Shown here: positions 8,865 to 19,672 of the stretch, in pieces | How the letters are laid out: each line of letters opens with the position of its first letter | Numbering within the stretch: the first letter of the stretch is position 1 | Assembly (NCBI RefSeq): GCF_004570875.1 | Contig: NZ_SPQK01000021.1 | Span: 22,221-86,220 of the forward strand | Direction of reading: 5' to 3' | Length of the DNA stretch: 64,000 bases | From: Blastococcus sp. CT_GayMR16 | Lineage (GTDB): Bacteria > Actinomycetota > Actinomycetes > Mycobacteriales > Geodermatophilaceae | Notes under the pieces: model-generated | Told to the model about the DNA's origin: nothing | The model's input: the letters and a program-made list of their open reading frames with translations, nothing else | Databases searched by the model: none | Position numbers and translations under genes: made by a program

Positions 8865-9530
8865 GTGACGTCGTCGAACGGTCCGTCGGCGCCTGTTCCC
8901 GTTCCCTCGGACCGGCCGGCCGGCGCCCCGGTGGTGCTGGACCGCGAGGACCTGCCCGACCGGGTGTGGACCCTGCCCAACGCGCTCTCGGTGCTGCGGC
9001 TGCTCGGCGTGCCGGTGTTCCTCTGGCTGCTGCTCGGCCCGGAGGAGGACGGCTGGGCCCTGGTCATCCTCATGGTGTCGGGCTTCACCGACTGGCTCGA
9101 CGGCAAGCTGGCCCGCTGGCTGAACCAGGGGAGCCGGCTGGGCGCGCTCCTCGACCCGGCCGCCGACCGGCTCTACATCGTGGCCACGCTCGTGGCGCTG
9201 ACCCTGCGCGACATCGTGCCCCTCTGGGTGACGGCGCTGCTGGTCGGCCGGGAGCTCGTGCTGGGCGTCATGCTGCTGGTGCTCCGGGCCTACGGGTATC
9301 CGCCGCTGCAGGTGCACTACCTGGGCAAGGCGGCGACGCTGCTGCTCCTCTACGCCTTCCCGGTGCTGCTGATCGCCGACGGGACGGGGTGGCTCGCCCG
9401 GGCCTGCGAACCGTTCGCCTGGGCCCTCACCATCTGGGGGACGGCGCTCTACCTGCTGGCCGGGCTGCTCTACGTCGTCCAGGTGGCGGGGATCGTGCGG
9501 GCCGAGCGGACGGTGCCGGCGTCGCCGTGA
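8865..9530 (+). CDS. CDP-alcohol phosphatidyltransferase (PgsA2-like)
   Basis: A 221-residue integral membrane enzyme with about five or six hydrophobic segments and the full CDP-alcohol transferase signature: DWLDGKLAR, then GALLDPAADR, with the four metal-binding aspartates spaced normally. It should attach glycerol phosphate, inositol phosphate or phosphatidylglycerol to CDP-diacylglycerol at the cytoplasmic membrane. Context equals the mycobacterial pgsA2 position upstream of DUF881 genes. GTG at 8865 is chosen because GGAGG (8856-8860) is 4 bases upstream. It overlaps the next gene by 4 bases (GTGA), so they are translationally coupled. Confidence 0.92.
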   Translation: MTSSNGPSAPVPVPSDRPAGAPVVLDREDLPDRVWTLPNALSVLRLLGVPVFLWLLLGPEEDGWALVILMVSGFTDWLDGKLARWLNQGSRLGALLDPAADRLYIVATLVALTLRDIVPLWVTALLVGRELVLGVMLLVLRAYGYPPLQVHYLGKAATLLLLYAFPVLLIADGTGWLARACEPFAWALTIWGTALYLLAGLLYVVQVAGIVRAERTVPASP

Positions 9531-10435
9531 CCACGACCCCGCGGGGCGGTGCCCCGCGTTCCCTGGGGGCCTCGCTGCTGGACGACGTCCTCGCCGAGAC
9601 CCTCGACCCGGCGTACGCGCAGGCGGCCGCTGCCCGTGCGGCCGGGCAGTCGCCGGCCCGCCCGCGCTGGCGGGGGCGGGCGATCGTGGCGCTGACGATG
9701 GCGATCGCCGGTCTGCTCGTCTCGGTCACCTACGACCAGGCCGCGGCCGGGGCCGACGGCCGCGAGGAGGTGCGGGAGGCGCTGGTCGGCGACATCGACC
9801 GCGAGTCGGCGATCAGCGACGAGCTCGCGGTCCAGCTCGAGGACCTCAGCGACGAGGTCACCCGTACCCGCGACGAGGTGCTGGCCGCCACCGAGGTCGG
9901 CCAGGACGTGCTGGACGAGCTGGCCGGCGCCGAGCGCGGGTCCGCGGCGGTCCGGGTGACCGGGCCCGGGGTGCTGGTCACCCTGGCCAACGCCGACCCG
10001 ACGGCCGACGACGACCCGGTCGGCGGGACGACCGAGGAGGACCCCCGCGGCCGGGTGCGCGACGGCGACCTCCAGCTCGTGGTCAACGCCCTGTGGGCCG
10101 CCGGCGCCGAAGCCGTCAGCATCAACGGCCAGCGACTGGGGCCCCTCACCGCGATCCGCTTCGCCGGCGAGGCCGTCCTGGTCGACTTCAAGCCGGTCAT
10201 GAACCCCTACGAGATCAGCGCCATCGGCGACCCCGACACGATGGCCGGCCGGTTCCTCCTCAGCCCCGAGGTGCGCTCGCTCGGCTTCATCTCCGAATCC
10301 TTCGGACTGCGCTTCGACTACGCCCGGAAGGACGAGCTCACCCTGCCCGCCGCCAGTACGCCCGAGCTCCGCATCGCCGTGCCGGAGGCCCCCGCGGGGG
10401 ACGCTCCCGCCACCGACCCCACGCCGGGAGGCTGA
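9527..10435 (+). CDS. DUF881 family membrane protein
   Basis: The 302-residue protein has a ~60-residue cytoplasmic tail, one transmembrane helix (AIVALTMAIAGLLVSVTY), an acidic coiled-coil stretch and a C-terminal extracytoplasmic DUF881 domain (VRVTGPGVLVTLANAD, AEAVSINGQRLGPLTAIRFAG). DUF881 proteins are conserved in Gram-positive bacteria and flank sbp; a role at the cell envelope or division site is suspected from context only. The GTG start overlaps the upstream stop (GTGA). This is the first of two DUF881 paralogues enclosing the SbpA gene, as in Mycobacterium. Confidence 0.93.
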   Translation: MTTTPRGGAPRSLGASLLDDVLAETLDPAYAQAAAARAAGQSPARPRWRGRAIVALTMAIAGLLVSVTYDQAAAGADGREEVREALVGDIDRESAISDELAVQLEDLSDEVTRTRDEVLAATEVGQDVLDELAGAERGSAAVRVTGPGVLVTLANADPTADDDPVGGTTEEDPRGRVRDGDLQLVVNALWAAGAEAVSINGQRLGPLTAIRFAGEAVLVDFKPVMNPYEISAIGDPDTMAGRFLLSPEVRSLGFISESFGLRFDYARKDELTLPAASTPELRIAVPEAPAGDAPATDPTPGG

Positions 10436-10438
10436 CCC

Positions 10439-10771
10439 GTGATCCCGATCCTCGGACTCGCGGCCGGTGTCCTCCTCGGACTCTTCTTCGACCCGACCGT
10501 CCCGCTGTGGCTGCAGCCCTACCTGCCGATCGCCGTCGTGGCCGCCCTGGACGCCGTCTTCGGCGGGTTCCGCGCCCGCCTGGACGGGATCTTCGACGCC
10601 AAGGTGTTCGTCATCTCGTTCGTGTCCAACGTCGTCGTCGCCGCGCTGATCGTCTTCCTGGGCGACCAGCTGGGCGTGGGCGCGCAGCTGTCCACCGCGG
10701 TCGTCGTCGTCCTCGGCATCCGGATCTTCGGCAACGCCGCAGCCATCCGACGGCACGTGTTCCGGGCATGA
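10439..10771 (+). CDS. sbp: Small basic protein SbpA (DUF1290)
   Basis: A 110-residue protein with three hydrophobic segments (LGLAAGVLLGLFF, LPIAVVAALDAVFGG, VVVAALIVFLGDQL) and a short basic tail (IRRHVFRA). It matches the DUF1290 small basic protein family, an inner-membrane protein of unknown role always found between DUF881 genes near divisome or cell-wall loci. It starts with GTG three bases after the previous stop and overlaps the next gene by 4 bases (ATGA). Confidence 0.92.
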   Translation: MIPILGLAAGVLLGLFFDPTVPLWLQPYLPIAVVAALDAVFGGFRARLDGIFDAKVFVISFVSNVVVAALIVFLGDQLGVGAQLSTAVVVVLGIRIFGNAAAIRRHVFRA

Positions 10772-11838
10772 CCGAGGACCAGCCGCAGGGGCGCCCCGGG
10801 TCTCCGGACCCGGACGACGACGACGCCGTGCCGCACCCGTTCGGGCGGGGGCGGCTGGGGGAGCGGCCCTCGCCCACTGCGGAAGAGGCCCCCGCAGAGC
10901 CGGCCGAGCCGGAGACGGCGGCCGAGCCGGAGACGGCGGCCGAGCCGGAGACGGCGGCCGACACGGAGGCCGAGGTGGCGGCCGAGCCCGAGCCCGAGCC
11001 CGACGTGACGGAGGAGCCCGAGGTGCAGCCGGCGGACGAGCCGGCCGAGCCCGTAGAAACGGTTGACGACTCCGGGCAGGCCGACACCGAACCTCCGGCA
11101 GCCGTGCCCGCGACCGAGGTCGTCCGCAGCAAGGTCGCGATCACGGCCCGCCGCCGCAGGGACCCGCTGGCAGCGGCGCTCATCGGCGTCCTCACCCTGC
11201 TGCTCGGCTTCGCCTTCGCCGTCCAGGTGCGGAACGTCGGGAACGACCAGCTGCTGGCCGGCGCCCGCGAGGAGGACCTCGTCCGCATCCTCGACGACCT
11301 CAACGCCCGCGAGGAGCGGCTGCGCGAGCAGATCAGCGACCAGCGCAACGCGCTGCAGCAGCTCACCAGCTCCGACAGCCAGTCGGCGGCGGCGCTGGAG
11401 GAGGCCCGCCGGCGCGCGGAGGCGATCGGCATCCTCAACGGCACCATCGCCGCCCAGGGGCCGGGGCTGACCATGACCGTCCGCGATCCCGAGGACGTGG
11501 TGCGGGTGGCCGACATCCTCGACGCGATCCAGGAACTCCGGGGGGCGGGTGCGGAGACGATGCAGATCGACGGCGTGCGGGTGGGTGTCTCGACCGCGGT
11601 CACCGGGAACCCCGGCAGCCTGATGATCGACGGACGGCCCATCATCGCGCCCTACGAGTTCGTCGTCATCGGCTCCCCGCAGAACATGGAGACGGCCATG
11701 AACATCCCCGGCGGGGTGGTGCCGCGGTTCACCAGCCGCGGCGCGTCGGTGTCGATCAACCAGTCCGACGAGCTGGTCGTGGACGCGTTGCGGCCCCTCG
11801 ACACGCCTCAATACGCTTCCCCCGACACGGGCGATTAG
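10768..11838 (+). CDS. DUF881 family membrane protein with acidic repeat N-terminus
   Basis: The 356-residue protein carries a ~125-residue low-complexity cytoplasmic tail rich in Glu, Ala and Pro, then a transmembrane helix (AALIGVLTLLLGFAFAVQV), a coiled coil with many Arg/Glu/Gln, and a DUF881 domain (GPGLTMTVRDPEDVVRVADI, ETMQIDGVRV). It is the second DUF881 copy in the sbp operon. The tail contains three exact 18-base repeats encoding AEPETA units, so length variation between strains is likely. The ATG overlaps the SbpA stop. Same operon as the phosphatidyltransferase. Confidence 0.92.
   Translation: MTEDQPQGRPGSPDPDDDDAVPHPFGRGRLGERPSPTAEEAPAEPAEPETAAEPETAAEPETAADTEAEVAAEPEPEPDVTEEPEVQPADEPAEPVETVDDSGQADTEPPAAVPATEVVRSKVAITARRRRDPLAAALIGVLTLLLGFAFAVQVRNVGNDQLLAGAREEDLVRILDDLNAREERLREQISDQRNALQQLTSSDSQSAAALEEARRRAEAIGILNGTIAAQGPGLTMTVRDPEDVVRVADILDAIQELRGAGAETMQIDGVRVGVSTAVTGNPGSLMIDGRPIIAPYEFVVIGSPQNMETAMNIPGGVVPRFTSRGASVSINQSDELVVDALRPLDTPQYASPDTGD
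10903..10956 (+). repeat. Three perfect 18-bp tandem repeats in coding sequence
   Basis: The 18-base unit GCCGAGCCGGAGACGGCG occurs three times head to tail inside the second DUF881 gene, encoding repeated AEPETA. This is a candidate slippage site that stays in frame. Confidence 0.9.
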
Positions 11839-11896
11839 CGCCCCGCCGGCCCAGGCCGGTCCCGCACCACCGACCTCCTCAGGAGACGATCGACGC

Positions 11897-12301
11897 ATGG
11901 CCACGCCAGACGACCGCCGGTACACCGACCAGCACGAGTGGGCGCTGGTGCAGGGCACAGACGGCACGGCCACCGTCGTGCGGGTCGGGATCACCGACCA
12001 CGCGCAGGACGCGCTGGGCGACATCGTCTTCGTCCAGCTGCCCTCGGTGGGCGACGAGGTTGGGCCGGGCACCCCGATCGGCGAGGTCGAGTCCACCAAG
12101 TCGGTGTCCGACGTCTACGCGCCGGTCGCCGGAGTCGTGGCGGCCGTGAACGAGGCGCTCGCCGACGCCCCCGAGACGATTAACGCCGATCCCTACGGTG
12201 CGGGCTGGCTGGTCGACATCGCCGTCCACGGCGAGGGGGGCGACCCGATCGGTCAGCTGCTCGACGCCGACGCCTATCAGTCCCTCGTCGACGGGTCGTG
12301 A
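11897..12301 (+). CDS. gcvH: Glycine cleavage system H protein
   Basis: A 134-residue lipoyl carrier that shuttles the aminomethyl group of glycine between the P, T and L proteins. The lipoylated lysine is Lys68 in the motif VESTKSVSDVYAP, and the HEWA and GITDHAQDALGDIVFV segments are diagnostic. gcvP is 3.3 kb downstream, with garA and two MerR genes between; gcvT is not in the window. AGGAG at 11881-11885 precedes the ATG. The neighbour arrangement gcvH-garA-merR-bfn-merR-gcvP is conserved with Mycobacterium. Confidence 0.96.
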   Translation: MATPDDRRYTDQHEWALVQGTDGTATVVRVGITDHAQDALGDIVFVQLPSVGDEVGPGTPIGEVESTKSVSDVYAPVAGVVAAVNEALADAPETINADPYGAGWLVDIAVHGEGGDPIGQLLDADAYQSLVDGS

Positions 12302-12305
12302 GCGG

Positions 12306-12329
12306 GCCGCCGCCGGGCTCGGTGGCGGC
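12306..12329 (+). terminator. Candidate hairpin terminator after gcvH
   Basis: GCCGCCGCC (12306-12314) pairs with GGTGGCGGC (12321-12329) around a 6-base loop, with one G-U pair, starting 4 bases after the gcvH stop. There is no U-tract, as is usual in high-GC actinobacteria. Confidence 0.5.
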
Positions 12330-12330
12330 T

Positions 12331-12345
12331 AGATCACTATGATCT
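12331..12345. promoter_or_regulatory. Palindrome in the gcvH-garA intergenic region
   Basis: AGATCA (12331-12336) and TGATCT (12340-12345) form a perfect inverted repeat around CTA, immediately after the gcvH hairpin and 222 bases before garA. It is AT-richer than its surroundings, as expected for an operator, but no regulator is identified. Confidence 0.4.
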
Positions 12346-12567
12346 CGCTGAGGCGTCCGGCGCCCCGGTGAGCTGCCGGGGAACCCGCCGTTCCTCACCC
12401 TGTACGTCCGGTTGACCCTCGGGCCGACCGGCTGGTTCCATGACCCACGGCCCGCCGCTCAGCTCGCGGCAGCCGACCCTCGACGGACTGTCCGGTCCGT
12501 CGTCCGCCGGCCGCCAGCGGCCCGTTCCGAGGCCCGCGGCGGGCCCTCGCACCGGAGGAGACGCAAC

Positions 12568-13086
12568 GTGCACTGCACTCGATGTGGACACGAGAACCCC
12601 GAGGGCAGTCGCTTCTGCGCGCAGTGCGGCTCGGCGCTCTCCCAGGAGCGGGTCGGCGAGTCGACCAGCGTGATCCCCAAGGTCGGCGGCGAGGACTCCA
12701 GCGAGCAGCCCGAGATCGCCGAGTCCGCGGCCGATGCGCACGCCGGCGCGGTGGAGTCCCTGCCGGCGGGTTCGGCGCTGCTGGTGGTGAAGCGCGGCCC
12801 GAACGCCGGCAGCCGGTTCCTCCTGGACCAGGACGTCACGACCGCGGGGCGCCACCCCGACAGCGACATCTTCCTCGACGACGTGACGGTCAGCCGCCGG
12901 CACGTGGAGTTCCACCGCGAGGGCGGCGGCTTCTCCGTGCACGACGTCGGCAGCCTCAACGGCACTTACGTCAACCGCGAGCCGGTCGACGTCGCGACCC
13001 TTGCCGGCGGTGACGAGGTGCAGATCGGCAAGTTCCGCCTCGTGTACCTCACCGGCCCGCGCACCGGCGAGCCGGCCGCTCGCTAG
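12568..13086 (+). CDS. garA: GarA/OdhI-type FHA protein with N-terminal zinc ribbon
   Basis: The 172-residue protein has an N-terminal zinc ribbon (CTRCGHEN, then CAQCG; Cys3, 6, 17, 20), a phospho-acceptor segment ESTSVIPK (Thr33) and a C-terminal FHA domain (GRHPDSDIFLDDVTVSRRH, GSLNGTYVNREPVD). The FHA domain is nearly the same as GarA of Mycobacterium and OdhI of Corynebacterium, which inhibit 2-oxoglutarate dehydrogenase and act on glutamate enzymes until phosphorylated by PknG/PknB on the ETTS threonine. The zinc ribbon replaces the unstructured N-terminus of the mycobacterial protein. GTG at 12568 has GGAGGAG 7 bases upstream. Location next to gcvH is conserved. Confidence 0.93.
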   Translation: MHCTRCGHENPEGSRFCAQCGSALSQERVGESTSVIPKVGGEDSSEQPEIAESAADAHAGAVESLPAGSALLVVKRGPNAGSRFLLDQDVTTAGRHPDSDIFLDDVTVSRRHVEFHREGGGFSVHDVGSLNGTYVNREPVDVATLAGGDEVQIGKFRLVYLTGPRTGEPAAR

Positions 13087-13150
13087 TGAGCGCACCCATG
13101 TGGGCGTCGTCGCCCGGATCGCCCGCCCAGGGCCCGGGCGAGAACAGGAC

Positions 13151-13897
13151 GTGACGGCCGTGCCCGAGCGCGACAACGCGCTCGGGGACGCCGCCGACCA
13201 GCACACGCCGCGGCTCACCATCGGCGAGGTGCTGGCCGTTCTTCGCGACGACTTCCCCGACGTAACGATCAGCAAGATCCGCTATCTCGAGTCCGAGGAC
13301 CTGGTCCACCCGCAGCGCACGCCGTCGGGGTACCGCAAGTTCTCCCGCGCCGACGTGAGCCGGCTGCGCTACGTCCTGACCGCGCAGCGCGACCACTACC
13401 TGCCGCTGCGGGTCATCAAGGAGCACCTCGAGGCCCTCGACCGGGGCGAGCCGCTGCCCCCGGGTGCGGTGACCGGAGCGACGGTGCCGCCGCCGGCCGG
13501 CCAGGACGACGGTGCCGAGTCCGGGGTTCCGCCGCTCACCGCCGAGCAGTTCGCGCGGGCGGCCGGCCTGGAGCCCGAGCAGCTCGCCGACTGCGTGCAG
13601 TTCGGCCTGCTGGCCACCGACGCCGACGGCCGCCACCCCGCCGGCGACCTGCCGATCGCCCGGGCCGCGGCCGGTCTGGCCCGGCACGGCATCGAGCCGC
13701 GGCACCTCCGCGTCTACCGGACCGGCGTGGAACGGGAGGCCGGGCTGGTCGAGCAGCTGGTCGCGCCCGTGCTCCGGGCGCGCTCGGAGGAGGCCCGGAC
13801 CCGCGCCACCGAGAAGCTCCGTGAGCTCGCCACGCTGTCCGCACAGCTGCACACGGCGCTGCTCGAGGCACGCCTGCGGGAACTCCTGCGCCCCTGA
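13151..13897 (+). CDS. ftsR: MerR-family transcriptional regulator, FtsR type (Rv1828-like)
   Basis: A 248-residue regulator, the same length as Rv1828/FtsR. The N-terminal winged HTH (LTIGEVLAVLRDDFPDVTIS, then YLESEDLVHPQRTPSGYRKF) is a MerR-type DNA-binding domain; the C-terminal half (TAEQFARAAGLEPEQLADC, HGIEPRHLRVYRT) is the characteristic FtsR extension in place of a metal- or drug-binding domain. In Corynebacterium FtsR activates ftsZ. GTG at 13151 is chosen for length; GTG at 13160 is possible. It lies 64 bases after garA and is probably in the same transcript. Confidence 0.9.
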   Translation: MTAVPERDNALGDAADQHTPRLTIGEVLAVLRDDFPDVTISKIRYLESEDLVHPQRTPSGYRKFSRADVSRLRYVLTAQRDHYLPLRVIKEHLEALDRGEPLPPGAVTGATVPPPAGQDDGAESGVPPLTAEQFARAAGLEPEQLADCVQFGLLATDADGRHPAGDLPIARAAAGLARHGIEPRHLRVYRTGVEREAGLVEQLVAPVLRARSEEARTRATEKLRELATLSAQLHTALLEARLRELLRP

Positions 13898-14024
13898 CTC
13901 CGGCGTACCGTGGAGGGGTCGCAGATGGACGTCGCCGACGCACCTGACCCGCCCGCCGCACGCCCCGCTTCACGACACGACCGCCCGCCCACCCCATCGG
14001 GCCTGCAGCTGAGGGAGCCGCACC

Positions 14025-14513
14025 GTGCAGGAGCTTCGAGTCGTCGGTGTCCGGGTGGAACTGCCCGGGAACCAGCCGATCCTGCTGCTCAAGGAGACCC
14101 AGGGGGAGCGGTACCTGCCCATCTGGATCGGCGCCGTCGAGGCCGCTGCGATCGCCTTCGAGCAGCAGGGCGTCCGTCCGGCCCGGCCGATGACCCACGA
14201 CCTGCTGCGCGAGGTGGTCCGCACGCTGGGGGCGACGCTTGAGGCCGTGAACATCACCGAGATGCGCGACGGCATCTACATCGCCGAGCTCGTCTTCGGC
14301 GACGACCGCGTGGTGAGCGCCCGTCCGTCGGATGCCGTCGCCCTCGCCGTCCGCACGGGTGCGCCGATCTACGGCGCCGACGACCTGCTCGACGAGGTCG
14401 GTATCGAGATCCCGGACGAGCAGGAGGACGAGGTCGAGAAGTTCCGCGAGTTCCTCGACCAGATCTCGCCGGAGGACTTCGGCGCGGGGTCGGGTTCGGG
14501 CGGCCCCGCATGA
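14025..14513 (+). CDS. Bifunctional nuclease (BFN) family protein
   Basis: The 162-residue protein is a single DUF151/BFN domain: ILLLKETQGERYLPIWIGAV, then RPMTHDLL and the conserved DAVALAVRTGAPIY motif near residue 105. Plant relatives have DNase/RNase activity; the bacterial role is unproven. A short acidic tail follows. GTG at 14025 has GAGGGA 8 bases upstream. Its place between the two MerR genes matches Rv1829. Confidence 0.92.
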   Translation: MQELRVVGVRVELPGNQPILLLKETQGERYLPIWIGAVEAAAIAFEQQGVRPARPMTHDLLREVVRTLGATLEAVNITEMRDGIYIAELVFGDDRVVSARPSDAVALAVRTGAPIYGADDLLDEVGIEIPDEQEDEVEKFREFLDQISPEDFGAGSGSGGPA

Positions 14514-14515
14514 GG

Positions 14516-14573
14516 AAGGACCCCCTCCTCCCCGCCCCTCGCACGCTCGGGGCGGTACCCGGGAGCGGGCCTG
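14516..14573 (+). repeat. Dispersed GGACCCC/CTCGCA repeat, copy A
   Basis: Begins AAGGACCCCC three bases after the BFN stop codon, continues through a C-rich run, CCTCGCACGCTCG and ends in a G-rich arm that can pair with the start. Two close relatives occur at 37520-37578 and, inverted, at 40855-40904. Position directly after a stop suggests a terminator-like role. Confidence 0.6.
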
Positions 14574-14654
14574 AGGCGAACCGATCGTTATCGGCAGCGA
14601 CGCTCAGAACCTCCACTCGAAATGATGAGCGGGGCGACACGCCGCCCCGCTCAG

Positions 14655-14683
14655 TTGACCGACCCCAGCGCCCGGCTTACGGT
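14655..14683 (+). promoter_or_regulatory. Putative housekeeping promoter for second MerR gene
   Basis: TTGACC (14655-14660) and TACGGT (14678-14683) are spaced by 17 bases, fitting the actinobacterial HrdB/SigA consensus TTGACN-N17-TANNNT. It lies 112 bases upstream of the MerR start codon. Confidence 0.5.
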
Positions 14684-14704
14684 CGGCGAACAACAACGGT
14701 GTGA

Positions 14705-14740
14705 CACCTGAGGTCAGTGGGTGCAATACCCCTTCAGGTG
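14705..14740. promoter_or_regulatory. Inverted repeat between promoter and MerR gene
   Basis: CACCTGA (14705-14711) and TCAGGTG (14734-14740) are perfect reverse complements 22 bases apart, starting 21 bases downstream of the -10 element. Its location fits an autoregulatory operator or leader structure. Confidence 0.4.
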
Positions 14741-14795
14741 CAGGGCCGTCGACCCGGAGCGCGGGAGCGCTGCGGGACCAGAGGAGGACGCTGAC

Positions 14796-15368
14796 GTGAG
14801 CGACCAGAGCAACGGCTCCCAGGGTCAGCTCTTCAGCGACGCCGCAGTCGGCGCGCCGCGTTACGACGAGGTCGACACCGATCTCGTCGGTTACCGCGGC
14901 CCGACGGCGTGTGCCGCTGCAGGGATCACCTACCGCCAGCTCGACTACTGGGCCCGCACCGGCCTGGTCGCGCCCTCGGTCCGCACCGCGACCGGCTCGG
15001 GCACGCAGCGGCTGTACTCGTTCCGCGACATCCTGGTGCTGAAGGTCGTCAAGCGGCTGCTGGACACCGGCGTCTCGCTGCAGAACATCCGGAAGGCCGT
15101 CGACCACCTGCGCAACCGCGGCATCAAGGACCTCGCGAACGTCACCCTCTTCTCCGACGGCGCCACCGTCTACGAGTGCACCTCGGCCGAGGAGGTCGTG
15201 GATCTGCTCGCCGGCGGCCAGGGCGTCTTCGGCATCGCAGTCTCCGGCGCGCTGCGCGAGCTCTCCGGTGAGCTCGCCGAGCTCCCTGCCGAGCGGATCG
15301 ACGGCGGCCCGGTCAACGCGAGCGACGACGAGCTCTCGATGCGCCGTCGGGCGCGCGCCGCTGTCTAA
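14796..15368 (+). CDS. MerR-family regulator, Rv1830 type
   Basis: A 190-residue protein with a MerR-type HTH (YRGPTACAAAGITYRQLDYW, ARTGLVAPS, GTQRLYSFRDI) and a C-terminal domain (LDTGVSLQNIRKAVDHLR, VTLFSDGATVYECTSAEEV) found in the Rv1830 group. The mycobacterial homologue affects growth recovery after drug exposure and cell division; direct targets here are unknown. GTG at 14796 is supported by GAGGAGG about 8 bases upstream. A promoter and a 7-bp inverted repeat precede it, so it is likely transcribed separately from the BFN gene. Confidence 0.9.
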   Translation: MSDQSNGSQGQLFSDAAVGAPRYDEVDTDLVGYRGPTACAAAGITYRQLDYWARTGLVAPSVRTATGSGTQRLYSFRDILVLKVVKRLLDTGVSLQNIRKAVDHLRNRGIKDLANVTLFSDGATVYECTSAEEVVDLLAGGQGVFGIAVSGALRELSGELAELPAERIDGGPVNASDDELSMRRRARAAV

Positions 15369-15439
15369 CCTGTCGCCCTACGGGCTCCAACCGCGGCCAG
15401 GTGCCGTGCCCCTGCTGCACTGAGCCCTGCCCGTCCCGA

Positions 15440-15538
15440 CTCGGGGGACCCTCCGGGCCCCCGCTCGGCGGGACCGCTGCGCGAGTGGTGCCCCGTCCTC
15501 TCCTCGGGGAGCCCTCCGGGACCCCGCTCGTCGGGACC
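15440..15538 (+). repeat. Imperfect 36-bp direct repeat upstream of gcvP
   Basis: Two 36-base copies at 15440-15475 and 15503-15538 share CTCGGGG, CCCTCCGGG, CCCCGCTCG and CGGGACC in the same order, differing at only a few positions. They fill much of the 229-base gap before gcvP; nothing codes there. Confidence 0.7.
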
Positions 15539-15584
15539 CGTGTGACGTCTGTTTCCTGCGCTCCGGCGTGGCGATGTCCGCTGG

Positions 15585-15590
15585 TAGCGT
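15585..15590 (+). promoter_or_regulatory. -10 element for leaderless gcvP transcript
   Basis: TAGCGT ends exactly 7 bases before the gcvP ATG at 15598, and no ribosome-binding site is present, which fits leaderless initiation. Confidence 0.5.
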
Positions 15591-15597
15591 TCGAGTA

Positions 15598-18615
<3,018 letters not shown>

Positions 18616-18665
18616 GGCTGCCGGCGCACGGGAGATTGTCGTCCGGTCCTGACAGGCTGGCCGGC

Positions 18666-19265
18666 ATGACCGACGCGAAGGCCGACCTCCAGAACTACCT
18701 GCAACGCGGCCGCGACGCCCTGCTGTGGAAGCTGGAGGGGCTGTCGGAGTACGACGTCCGGCGCCCGATGACCCCGACCGGCACCAACCTGCTGGGCCTG
18801 GTCAAGCACCTGGCCTACGTGGAACTCGGCTACTTCGGTGAGACGTTCGGCCGGCCGGACGCCGACGCGAAGGCCTGGATCGAGGACGACGGCTCGAACC
18901 CCAACTGGGACATGTGGGCCACCGCCGAGGAGTCCCGCGCGGACGTCGTGTCGCTGTACCGGCGGGCGTGGGCGCACGCCGACGCGACGATCGGGGTGCT
19001 CCCGCTGGAGGCCCCCGGCCGGGTGCCGTGGTGGCAGGGTGACCGCGCGGAGGTGACCCTGCACCGGGTCCTCGTGCACGTCATCGCCGAGACCGACCGG
19101 CACGTCGGTCACGCCGACATCGTGCGCGAGCTCATCGACGGTGTCGCCGGCCTGCGCGCAGGCAGCGACAACATGCCCGAGGTCGACCGGGCGTGGTGGG
19201 AGAGCCACCGCAGCCGGCTGGAGGCCGCCGCCAAGAGCGCCGCGGCCGGCGGAGCGGTCGTCTAG
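18666..19265 (+). CDS. DinB family protein (DUF664)
   Basis: A 199-residue four-helix-bundle protein of the DinB/YfiT group. The metal-binding histidines are visible in LVKHLAYVE and in the paired motif HVIAETDRHVGHADIVREL. Relatives are mycothiol- or bacillithiol-linked transferases, or of unknown function. It lies 50 bases after gcvP and its stop overlaps by 4 bases the stop of the convergent DUF5999 gene. Confidence 0.92.
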   Translation: MTDAKADLQNYLQRGRDALLWKLEGLSEYDVRRPMTPTGTNLLGLVKHLAYVELGYFGETFGRPDADAKAWIEDDGSNPNWDMWATAEESRADVVSLYRRAWAHADATIGVLPLEAPGRVPWWQGDRAEVTLHRVLVHVIAETDRHVGHADIVRELIDGVAGLRAGSDNMPEVDRAWWESHRSRLEAAAKSAAAGGAVV

Positions 19266-19465
19266 GCGCCGGCGAGCTCGGGAGCCAGCCAGGTGTGGTG
19301 GTCCGGGACGGCGCTGCCGTCGGGGAGCAGCTCGCCGTCGTCGTCGAACAGGACGACGCCGTTGCACAGCAGGCTCCACCCCTGCTCGGGGTGGCTGCTG
19401 ACGACGGTGGCGAGGTCACGCGCCTCGCTGGTGGCGTCGGGGCAGGTCGTTACGTGGTGGCACAT
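19262..19465 (-). CDS. DUF5999 family small protein
   Basis: A 67-residue actinobacterial protein with the family hallmarks: an N-terminal MCHHVTTCPDA metal-binding-like motif, and the highly conserved core HPEQGWSLLCNGVVLFDD followed by GELLPDG. Function unknown. The frame converges on the DinB gene with a 4-base overlap of stops. Confidence 0.85.
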   Translation of the reverse strand: MCHHVTTCPDATSEARDLATVVSSHPEQGWSLLCNGVVLFDDDGELLPDGSAVPDHHTWLAPELAGA

Positions 19466-19631
19466 CGCGTCACATCCGTTCGGCCTCCCGGCACGGTGCC
19501 GAGAGTTACTTACCGTGTTCGTCCGATTACCAGATTCGGCAAGTGTGCGCCCGTCCTGAAGAGCGGTGGAGTGAGCAAGGTCACCAGATCACCCGAAGGA
19601 GTCGTCAGGTACTGCCAGCCCCGGTTGTGAC

Positions 19632-19650
19632 CCTGCGGCGTCTCCGCAGG
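19632..19650 (-). terminator. Candidate terminator for coaA
   Basis: CCTGCGG and CCGCAGG form a perfect 7-bp stem around a 5-base loop, about 23 bases beyond the coaA stop. No U-tract follows. Confidence 0.4.
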
Positions 19651-19672
19651 TGGGACCGGCGAGTCGCGCGGT

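Noticed and set aside
15369..15597. Glycine riboswitch upstream of gcvP
   Set aside because: No tandem GGAGA-type aptamer could be recognised; the start looks leaderless, which leaves no room for a leader RNA.
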